From Glycomyces sp. TRM65418 (lineage in GTDB: Bacteria > Actinomycetota > Actinomycetes > Mycobacteriales > Micromonosporaceae): a stretch of 64,000 nucleotides of DNA. The position numbers were made by a program, and so were the translations under genes. This document shows, in pieces, positions 57,834 to 64,000 of the stretch; the stretch's first letter is position 1, and the number at the start of each line of letters is the position of its first letter. The notes beneath the pieces were generated by a model, which saw nothing but the letters and a program-made list of their open reading frames with translations, searched no databases and was not told where the DNA came from. Location of the stretch: positions 434,001 through 498,000 of the forward strand of contig NZ_JAJFAX010000003.1 of the NCBI RefSeq assembly GCF_019710475.1, in the 5' to 3' direction.

Positions 57834-58490
57834 ATGGAGCCATTCGACACCGCCGTGGTGCTCACCCGGGTCATGACCTCGGGCACCGTGATGAGCATCG
57901 AGAAGGCCGACCGGGAACTGCCCGGACTGGAGCGGCTGCTGGCCAGGCAGTGCGGCCGCCCGCACGTCTCGCTCGTCAACTCCTCGACCGCCGCGGTCCA
58001 CGCGGCCGTGGCCGGCCAGGGCCTCGGTCACGGCGACCGCGTCGACGCGACCGGGCTCGACGAGCCGACGGTCGCGTTCCTCGCCTGGCTCGGCATCACG
58101 GCCGGCGACGGGCCCGTGCCCTTCGACCGGGTCCGCCTCACCCCCGAGAACGCGGGCCGCCTGCGCGAGCTCGCCGCCGAGGCCACCGCGCCGGCGCTCG
58201 TGGTCGACCTGTGCGACCTGGGCTTCGGTCCCGCCGCCGCCGTGGTCACCGCCGACGAGACCGCCTGGGCGCGGGCCGAGCGGCTGAAGATCTTCGGCGC
58301 CTTCGACCTCCGGACCATGTGGACGCAGGAGGAGTCCAACCCCGGCCTCGTGCCGGGCGTCCAGTTCAACTACCGCCTCAGCCCTCTGGTGGCGGCCTGC
58401 ATCAGGGTCGCCCTCAACCAGGCCCGGGCCTCCCGGGGCGGCTCGCCGCGGGCGTCCGAGGCCACGGCAGCGTCAGGAGCCGCCCGATGA
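57834..58490 (+). CDS. Short degenerate DegT/DnrJ/EryC1-like protein
   Basis: 218 residues, about half the normal length of DegT aminotransferases. Recognisable pieces are VSLVNSSTAAVHAAVAGQGL (about 43-62, equivalent to the N-SGTAAL cofactor loop) and VQFNYRLSPLVAACIRVAL (about 177-195, the NYRM-type motif). The middle is condensed, and the SF..TKN..GEGG segment with the PLP lysine is missing, as is the C-terminal domain. An excellent ribosome site (AAGGAGGAG) and ATGA coupling to the full-length aminotransferase argue that it is a working gene, not a decayed one. It may be a non-catalytic partner subunit of that aminotransferase. Confidence 0.72.
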   Translation: MEPFDTAVVLTRVMTSGTVMSIEKADRELPGLERLLARQCGRPHVSLVNSSTAAVHAAVAGQGLGHGDRVDATGLDEPTVAFLAWLGITAGDGPVPFDRVRLTPENAGRLRELAAEATAPALVVDLCDLGFGPAAAVVTADETAWARAERLKIFGAFDLRTMWTQEESNPGLVPGVQFNYRLSPLVAACIRVALNQARASRGGSPRASEATAASGAAR

Positions 58491-59806
58491 TCACCGACTT
58501 CCCCACGGCGCCGCTCGATCCCCCGGGGCCCGCCGACCGCGAGGCCGACCTCGCCGCCCTGGGCGGCCCGGCCATGATCGGCAGGGAGGTGCGCCGCACC
58601 CCCTTCCCGGTCATCACCAAGGAAGACGTCCTGCACATGCTGCTCTCCCTGCGGCAGGACCCCGCCAAGACCGTGGACGCCTTCGCCGAGTCCTACCGGG
58701 ACTACGTCGGCGCGGCCTTCGCGCTGCCGACCGCGTCCGGCACGGCGAGCCTCCACATGGCACTCGTCGGCGCGGGCGTCGAACCCGGCGACGAGGTCGT
58801 CGTCCCCGCCTTCACCTTCATCGCCACCGCGCAGGCGGTCGTCGCCGCCCACGCGGTGCCGGTGTTCGTCGACATCGACCCCCGCACCTACTGCATGGAC
58901 CCGGCCGCCGCGGCGGCGGCCGTGACCGACCGGACCAGGGCCGTCATGCCCGTCCACGTGCACGGCCTCCCCGCCGACATGCCCGCGCTGCGGCGACTGT
59001 GCGACGAACGCGGCCTGGCCCTGGTCGAGGACGCCTCCCATGCGCACTCGGCGCGGATCGGCGACCACACGGCGGGGTCCATCGGGGACACCGCCGGGCA
59101 GAGCCTCATGGCCGACAAGAACTTCCCGCTCGGCGGCGAAGGCGGCATCGCGTTCTTCGCGAGCGCCGAGGCGCACGCCCGGGCGGTCGACTACCTGGCG
59201 CGGCACGGCATCGACTACCGGATGGCGCCCATCGCGGCGGCCTTCGGCGCGAGCCAGCTGGAGCGGCTGCCCTACTACGACCGGGTCCGGGCCCGCAACG
59301 CCGCCGTCCTCGGCGACGCCCTGCGCCAGACCGGTCTGTTCGAGCCGCCCCACGTCCCCGAAGGACACGTCCACGCCTACAACATGTACCGCATCGGGCT
59401 GCGCCCCGAGCGGATCGGCCTGGACGACCTCCCCGTCCACGCCGTCAAGCAGGCGGTGCACGAACTGCTGGTCGCCGAAGGCGTCCCCGCGCGCGAATGG
59501 CAGAACACGCCGATCCCCTGCCACCTGCCGTTCCGGCACCGCGACGGGTTCGGCGGCGGGTACCCCTTCAGCCTCAACCCCGGGGCCGTCCGCGACCACC
59601 GCCCCGAGGACTTCCCGAACACGCTCGCCATGCTCGAGAGCACGCTCGTGCTGTGCCGCGAACTGCGCTCCCCTGTGGAGTACGAGCGCGTGCTCCGCTA
59701 CGGCGAGGCCTTCGCGAAGGTCGCCGCCCGCCCGGACGCGATCCGGAAACTGGCCGCCGGAGGCGATTGCCCGCCGCCGCACCGAAGGGCGGCCCGCCTT
59801 GGCTGA
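58487..59806 (+). CDS. DegT/DnrJ/EryC1/StrS family PLP aminotransferase
   Basis: 439 residues. PLP-site residues are all present: TASGTASLHMAL (about 82-93), Asp182 in VEDASHAHSA, and the Schiff-base Lys211 in SLMADKNFPLGGEGG. VHVHGLPADMPALRRLCDERG is also typical. It would aminate the C6 ketone of the carrier-bound seven-carbon intermediate made by the transketolase (inference). The ATG overlaps the stop of the short DegT-like gene (ATGA). A short C-terminal extension of about 20 residues overlaps the start of the reductase gene. Confidence 0.88.
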   Translation: MITDFPTAPLDPPGPADREADLAALGGPAMIGREVRRTPFPVITKEDVLHMLLSLRQDPAKTVDAFAESYRDYVGAAFALPTASGTASLHMALVGAGVEPGDEVVVPAFTFIATAQAVVAAHAVPVFVDIDPRTYCMDPAAAAAAVTDRTRAVMPVHVHGLPADMPALRRLCDERGLALVEDASHAHSARIGDHTAGSIGDTAGQSLMADKNFPLGGEGGIAFFASAEAHARAVDYLARHGIDYRMAPIAAAFGASQLERLPYYDRVRARNAAVLGDALRQTGLFEPPHVPEGHVHAYNMYRIGLRPERIGLDDLPVHAVKQAVHELLVAEGVPAREWQNTPIPCHLPFRHRDGFGGGYPFSLNPGAVRDHRPEDFPNTLAMLESTLVLCRELRSPVEYERVLRYGEAFAKVAARPDAIRKLAAGGDCPPPHRRAARLG

Positions 59807-60839
59807 CCAGCGACGCGTCAACGCGGCCGTCATCGGGGCGAGCGGCTACACCGGCGGCGAGACCGTCCGGCTCCTGGCCGACCACCCCGAGGTGCGCCTG
59901 ACGTTCCTCTCCGCCGAACGCCACGCCGGCTCCACCGTGGGCGCGGTCCACCCGTGGCTGCGCAACCATCCGACCGCCGGGAAGCTGAAGCTCGAGCCGC
60001 TGGAGGCGATGCCCGACGTGGACGTGGCCTTCGCGTGCCTGCCGACCGGCGCGCTCCCGAAGCTGCTCCCGCAGGTGGCCGCCCGCGCCGCGGTGGTCCT
60101 CAACCTGGCCGGGGACTTCCGGCTCCACGACCGGGCCGAGGCCCGCCGGCACTACCCCGACTCCGAGATCGCCGACCAGCGGTTCGCGTACTTCGTGCCG
60201 GAGCTGTCGACCGACCTGGGCGCCGAGCGGTTCGTCAACCTGCCCGGCTGCATGGCCGTCGCCTCGATCTACGCGCTGTACCCGCTGTTCTGCGACAACC
60301 TCGTCGAGCCCAGGGTCGTCGTCGACGCGAAGACCGGCTCCTCCGGCTCGGGCAAGGGCGGCGGCGAGCACCCGGCCGAACGGGCCGGGAACTTCCGCGT
60401 CCACAAGCCCCACGGCCACCGGCACGCCCCCGAGATCCGGCAGGCCCTCGCCGAGTTCACCGGCTTCGAACCCGAGCTCCAGTTCTCCTCCCACAGCCTC
60501 GACCTGCCGAGGGGGATCATGGTCAGCTGCTATTCGCAGCTTCGCGAAGGGGTCTCGGCCCTGGACGTGAAACGCGCGTACGCCTCCGCCTATGCCGGGA
60601 AGCCGTTCGTCAAGGTCCGCACGGCCCCCAGGCGCCCGCAGGACTTCCCGATGCTCAAGGCCGTGATCGGCTCGAACCTCGCCGAGGTCGCCGTCAGCGT
60701 CCAGGGCACCGAGGCGGTGAGCGTGGCCGCGCTCGACAACCTCGTCAAAGGCGCCGCCGGACAGGCCGTGCAGACGATGAACCTCATGATGGGCATCGAC
60801 GAGGCGACCGGCCTGCCCACGACGGCGGTGGGCCCGTGA
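59799..60839 (+). CDS. lysY: LysY/ArgC-type carrier-bound acyl-phosphate reductase
   Basis: 346 residues. The NADPH motif VIGASGYTGGETVRLL (about 11-26) and the active-site Cys151 in VNLPGCMAVASIYAL identify the ArgC/LysY family. SSGSGKGGGEHPAERAGN matches the substrate loop. It reduces the glutamyl-phosphate held on the carrier to the semialdehyde. The start is TTG at 59799, eight bases inside the aminotransferase gene, because the NADPH motif begins 10 residues later and no ATG fits. Confidence 0.9.
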   Translation: MADQRRVNAAVIGASGYTGGETVRLLADHPEVRLTFLSAERHAGSTVGAVHPWLRNHPTAGKLKLEPLEAMPDVDVAFACLPTGALPKLLPQVAARAAVVLNLAGDFRLHDRAEARRHYPDSEIADQRFAYFVPELSTDLGAERFVNLPGCMAVASIYALYPLFCDNLVEPRVVVDAKTGSSGSGKGGGEHPAERAGNFRVHKPHGHRHAPEIRQALAEFTGFEPELQFSSHSLDLPRGIMVSCYSQLREGVSALDVKRAYASAYAGKPFVKVRTAPRRPQDFPMLKAVIGSNLAEVAVSVQGTEAVSVAALDNLVKGAAGQAVQTMNLMMGIDEATGLPTTAVGP

Positions 60840-62686
60840 AGCCGCTCTACTGCGTCAAGGTCGGCAGCGCCACCATCGACCGGGCCGCGCTCGGCGAGAG
60901 CGGCGTCCACGCCGAGATCGCCCAGCTCGTGCGCCGCGGTGCACGGGTGCTCATGGTCGCGGGCGGCGCGGCCGGGATCGAACGGCACTACCGGGCGGTC
61001 GGCCGCCCGGTGCCGCGGCTGCGGCTCGCCGGCGGCGACGCGATCCGCTACTGCCCGCCCGAGGAGATGGCGCACCTCGTCGACGCCTACCGCCGGGTGA
61101 CCCTGCCCGCGGTCGAGGCCGGACTGCGCGCCCACGGGATGCGCGTCCACGCCGCTCCCGCGGTGGAGCTGGTCCGCGGGCGCGCCAACCGGCCGCTGCG
61201 GGTGCAGTCCGCGAGCGGCGGCACGCGCCTGGTGCGCGACCACCGGGCGGGCCTGCCCACCGAGGTCGACACCGAGCGGCTGGAGGCGCTCCTGGAAGCG
61301 TTCGACGTCGTCTGCCTCTCGCCGCCGATCGCCGACGCCGAGGGCGGCGCGCCGCTCAACGCCGACGCCGACGTCCTGGCCGCGGTCCTCGCGAACGCCC
61401 TGCGGGCCGACCACCTCCGCCTCGTCACCGGCACCGCCGGGCTCCTGGCCGACCCGGACGACCCGGCCTCCACCGTCGCCGACCTCTACCCCGGCGAGGG
61501 CGCGGCGTACGCGGGCGGGCGCATGAAGCAGAAGGTCCGCGCCGCCGAGATCGCGCTGCAGGCCAGCGCCGACGTGGCGATCTGCGGGCCCGACACGATG
61601 AGCGACCCCGCCGGCTGGACCCGGTTCTGGCCCAGCCGCGAGCCCGCGCCCGACCTCGCGCTGCTCACCCGCGCCGCCGCCGTCCCGTCGGTCTCCGGCG
61701 ACGAACGCGAACTCGCGGTCTACCTGCGGGACTGGTGCACCGCGCAGGGCATCGAGGCCGCGATCGACCCGGCGGGAAACCTCGTCGCCGTCAAAGGGAA
61801 CGGGCCGCGCCGCCTGCTCATGCTCGGCCATCTCGACACCGTGCCGTTCCACTGGCCCACCGTCTGGGAGGAGGGCGGCACCCTGTTCGGGCGCGGCACC
61901 GTCGACGCCAAGGGCTGCCTGGTCAACTTCCTCGAAGTGCTCGCCGCGACCGACGTCGGCGAGGACTGCCAGGTCCGCGTGGTCGGCGCGGTCGAGGAGG
62001 AGGTCTCCTCCTCCAAGGGCGCCTTCTGGGTCCGCGACCACTATCCGGCCGACGCGGTCGTCGTCGGCGAGCCGAGCGGCTCGGGGACGCTGACGCTCGG
62101 CTACCACGGGCTGTTCAAGCTCCGGATCACCGCCGGCGTCGACAGCGGCCATTCGGCGGCGCGGGACGCGGTGTCCGCTCCGGACGCACTCATCGCCGCG
62201 CTCGCGGCGTTCCGCGAGGCCGTGCTCGCCGAGGCGCCCGAATCGCTCAGCGCCGTCATCGACATGCGGACCGAGCGTCGGCCCGGCCGCGACGAGGCCA
62301 CGGCCGTCCTCAACTTCCGCATTCCCCCAGGGGCCGAACCGGACGCGCTCATCAAGGCGCTCCCCGAGATCCCGGGGGTGGACGCGGCGATCCTGCGGGC
62401 CACCCCCGGGCACCGGGGCCCGCGCACCTCGCCGCTGGCGCGGTCCTTCTCGAAGGCCTTCGCCGCCAACGGGATCCGGCCCCGACACGTGGTCAAGAAA
62501 GGCACCTCCGACATGAACACGCTCGCCACGACCTGGGAGGGCGTGCCGATGGTCGCCTACGGCCCCGGCGACTCGGCGCTCGACCACACCGACGCCGAGC
62601 GCATCGGCGCCGACGAGGTGCGCCTCGCCCGCGCGGTGCTCGCCGACGCCGTCGCCCACTGGCTCGGGACGGAGGCGCGGCGATGA
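60836..62686 (+). CDS. Fused LysZ-type amino-acid kinase and LysK/ArgE-type M20 deacylase
   Basis: 616 residues read as one uninterrupted frame. Residues 1 to about 258 are an amino-acid kinase of the LysZ/ArgB class: VKVGSATID, VAGGAAGIERHYRAVGRP, and GRMKQKVRAAEIALQASADV at the end. From about 270 to 616 lies an M20 peptidase: zinc ligands in LGHLDTVPFHW (His near 332) and GRGTVDAKG, the EEE of VGAVEEEVSSSKG, and VVGEPSGSG. The kinase activates the carrier-bound side chain. The deacylase cuts the finished amino acid from the carrier. Such a fusion joins the second and last steps of the route. GTG start overlaps the reductase stop (GTGA). Confidence 0.88.
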   Translation: MKPLYCVKVGSATIDRAALGESGVHAEIAQLVRRGARVLMVAGGAAGIERHYRAVGRPVPRLRLAGGDAIRYCPPEEMAHLVDAYRRVTLPAVEAGLRAHGMRVHAAPAVELVRGRANRPLRVQSASGGTRLVRDHRAGLPTEVDTERLEALLEAFDVVCLSPPIADAEGGAPLNADADVLAAVLANALRADHLRLVTGTAGLLADPDDPASTVADLYPGEGAAYAGGRMKQKVRAAEIALQASADVAICGPDTMSDPAGWTRFWPSREPAPDLALLTRAAAVPSVSGDERELAVYLRDWCTAQGIEAAIDPAGNLVAVKGNGPRRLLMLGHLDTVPFHWPTVWEEGGTLFGRGTVDAKGCLVNFLEVLAATDVGEDCQVRVVGAVEEEVSSSKGAFWVRDHYPADAVVVGEPSGSGTLTLGYHGLFKLRITAGVDSGHSAARDAVSAPDALIAALAAFREAVLAEAPESLSAVIDMRTERRPGRDEATAVLNFRIPPGAEPDALIKALPEIPGVDAAILRATPGHRGPRTSPLARSFSKAFAANGIRPRHVVKKGTSDMNTLATTWEGVPMVAYGPGDSALDHTDAERIGADEVRLARAVLADAVAHWLGTEARR

Positions 62687-63492
62687 GCGCCCTGGCCTTC
62701 ACCGAAGACCTGCAGGGGAAGCGCGACGCCGCCGAGCGGGCGAAGGCCGCGCGCCGCCTCATCGTCGACATGGCCGCCAGCGAGCGCGGCTGCCACCTCG
62801 GCGGGAGCCTGTCGGTCGTCGACCTGCTCCTGGCGGCCCTCGACCGGGCCGAAGGCGACGACGGGACGCGCGTCGTGCTCAGCAAGGGCCACGCCGCGGC
62901 CGGGCTCTACGCCGCCCTCCACGTCACCGGCCGCCTGGCGGAGAACCCCGCCCCGCACTACGGGCAGGCCGGGCACCCGTACACCGGGCATCCCGGCCCG
63001 AAGGTCCCCGGCGTGGCCTTCCCTACGGGGAGCCTCGGCCACGGCGTGCCGTACGCGGCCGGATGGGCCTGGTCGCAGCGCCTCAAGGGCGGCGGCGGGC
63101 TCGGCATCGCCGTCAGCGGCGACGGCGAGCTCCAAGAGGGACTGGTGTGGGAGACCCTGCAGGTCGCCGCCGCGCGCCGCCTGGGCAACTTCGTGCTCCT
63201 CGTCGACCGCAACGGCGGGCAGAACGACGGCTACGTCGAGGACATCTCGCCGCTGCCGGACCTCGCCGACCGGTTCCGCGCCTTCGGATGCGACACCGCC
63301 GAGGTCGACGGCCACGACCACGCCGCATTGAGCGCCGTCCTCGCCGGCGAGCGCCGCGGGGACCGACCCCTCGCGGTCGTCGCGGCCACCGTCAAGGGCA
63401 AGGGCGTGCGCGCCGTCGAGGGCAAGGCCGCCGCCCACTACGTCACCATCGACGCCGCGCGCGCCGAGCAATGGAAGCGGGGCATCCGATGA
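62683..63492 (+). CDS. Transketolase N-terminal subunit
   Basis: 269 residues, only the thiamine-diphosphate-binding half of a transketolase. The metal/ThDP motif is GDGELQEGLVWETLQVAAARR (about 146-166) followed by LLVDRNG. LSKGHAAAGLYAAL and GSLGHGVPYAAG supply cofactor histidines. With the next gene it forms an alpha2-beta2 enzyme. In this cluster it should move a two-carbon ketol unit onto the carrier-bound glutamate semialdehyde, giving a seven-carbon chain. Overlaps the preceding stop by four bases. Confidence 0.9.
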   Translation: MSALAFTEDLQGKRDAAERAKAARRLIVDMAASERGCHLGGSLSVVDLLLAALDRAEGDDGTRVVLSKGHAAAGLYAALHVTGRLAENPAPHYGQAGHPYTGHPGPKVPGVAFPTGSLGHGVPYAAGWAWSQRLKGGGGLGIAVSGDGELQEGLVWETLQVAAARRLGNFVLLVDRNGGQNDGYVEDISPLPDLADRFRAFGCDTAEVDGHDHAALSAVLAGERRGDRPLAVVAATVKGKGVRAVEGKAAAHYVTIDAARAEQWKRGIR

Positions 63493-64000
63493 CGCTCTCC
63501 GGACGCGACGCCTACCGCGCCGCCCTCACCGAGCTCGCCGCGGGCGACCCGGCCGTGGTGTGCATCGAGGCCGACCTCGGCGGGAAGCGGCACCCGTTCG
63601 CCGAGGCCCACCCCGACCGGTTCTTCAACGTCGGGATCGCCGAGGCCGCCATGATCGACATGGCCGCCGGGCTCGCCGCGGGCGGCTGGAAGCCGTTCGT
63701 GAGCACCTTCGCGCCGTTCGCGACGCTGCGCGCCGCCGAGAGCTTCAAACTGGCGCTCGGCTACCTCGGGGCGCCCGTCACCGTCGTCGCCCCGTACGCG
63801 GGCGTCTCCGGGGCCTGGTTCGGCACCACGCACCACTGCCTCGAAGACCTCGCGGTCGCCCGAGCCGTCCCGGGCGTGGTGGTCGCCGCGCCCTACGGCG
63901 AGGCCGAGATGCGCGCGGTCGTCACCGCCGCGGCCGCCTCGGGGCGGCCCCACTACATCCGCACCGGCCGCAACGCCGCCTATGACAGCCTCTCCCCCGC
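63489..64000 (+). CDS. Transketolase C-terminal subunit (3' end outside window)
   Basis: The first 170 residues are visible; the gene continues past the edge. The pyrimidine-binding domain is clear: VCIEADLGGKRHPFAEAHPD, RFFNVGIAEAAMIDMAAGLA (about 44-63, with the conserved Glu that activates ThDP) and VSTFAPFATLRAAESFKLAL. It completes the split transketolase with the upstream subunit, to which it is coupled by an ATGA overlap. Confidence 0.9.
   Translation, partial: MTLSGRDAYRAALTELAAGDPAVVCIEADLGGKRHPFAEAHPDRFFNVGIAEAAMIDMAAGLAAGGWKPFVSTFAPFATLRAAESFKLALGYLGAPVTVVAPYAGVSGAWFGTTHHCLEDLAVARAVPGVVVAAPYGEAEMRAVVTAAAASGRPHYIRTGRNAAYDSLSP

Noticed and set aside
57834-58490. Frameshifted or decayed DegT pseudogene
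   Set aside because: A strong ribosome site, coupling overlaps on its downstream side and retained family motifs at both ends argue for a maintained short protein.

Overview
The window is very GC-rich (roughly 70%), with GTG/TTG starts, ATGA/GTGA stop-start overlaps, ergothioneine genes, a mycothiol-dependent-type enzyme and ClpS-DUF2017. This points to a filamentous or soil actinobacterium (Actinomycetota; a Glycomycetaceae- or Micromonosporaceae-like relative is my guess, not a proof). I see no rRNA or tRNA genes, insertion sequences, integrases or CRISPR arrays. It looks like an ordinary chromosomal stretch with several catabolic and biosynthetic islands.

Layout. 1-1250: membrane/envelope operon (partial gene, holin-like protein, DUF3618). 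1367-2137: TSUP anion exporter. 2279-10707: probable rhamnose regulon, with an L-lactate dehydrogenase, a LacI repressor, an MFS transporter and the RhaTPQS ABC importer. A 12-bp palindrome-like operator lies before both lldD and the importer. 10856-11836: aldo-keto reductase. 11857-15774: four-gene type III polyketide synthase cluster (PKS, acyl-CoA-dehydrogenase-like flavoprotein, UbiA prenyltransferase, methyltransferase). 16941-20487: LplABC-type oligosaccharide importer. 20537-24415: arsenic resistance (ArsC, ACR3, ArsR, ArsO-like flavoprotein, second ArsR). 24472-25692: GTP cyclohydrolase II divergent from a MarR regulator over two perfect palindromes. 25860-36116: mixed metabolism (secreted peptidase, glucose dehydrogenase with GH15 hydrolase, AidB-like flavoprotein, esterase, ARMT1-type phosphatase, lipoprotein, AlkZ-like protein). 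36210-39713: ergothioneine genes egtA-egtB-egtD. 40803-52981: plant cell-wall degradation, with a GH10 xylanase carrying a sortase-like anchor, a LacI regulator, an orphan sugar-binding protein, GH154, PL11 and PL26 rhamnogalacturonan enzymes. Two of these transcription units share a TTAAAwCGyTTTAA operator. 53020-55034: DUF2017, ClpS and a HAD dehalogenase.

The last 9 kb (55160 to the window edge) is the most striking part. It holds a complete amino-group carrier protein (AmCP, LysW-like) pathway: carrier, LysX-type ligase, a short degenerate DegT-like protein, a full DegT aminotransferase, a LysY/ArgC reductase, one polypeptide that fuses the LysZ kinase to the LysK/ArgE deacylase, and a split transketolase. 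The gene set matches the logic published for vazabitide/ficellomycin-type amino acids: carrier-bound glutamate semialdehyde, two-carbon extension by transketolase, then transamination. It is preceded by a TrmB-LuxR regulator and a convergent 47-residue secreted peptide gene.

Together, the pectin enzymes, two sugar ABC systems and the lactate oxidase suggest a soil saprophyte. It would cut rhamnogalacturonan I outside the cell, import oligosaccharides and rhamnose, and burn the lactate produced from rhamnose. These functional links are inferred from family identity and shared operators. Nothing was searched against a database.
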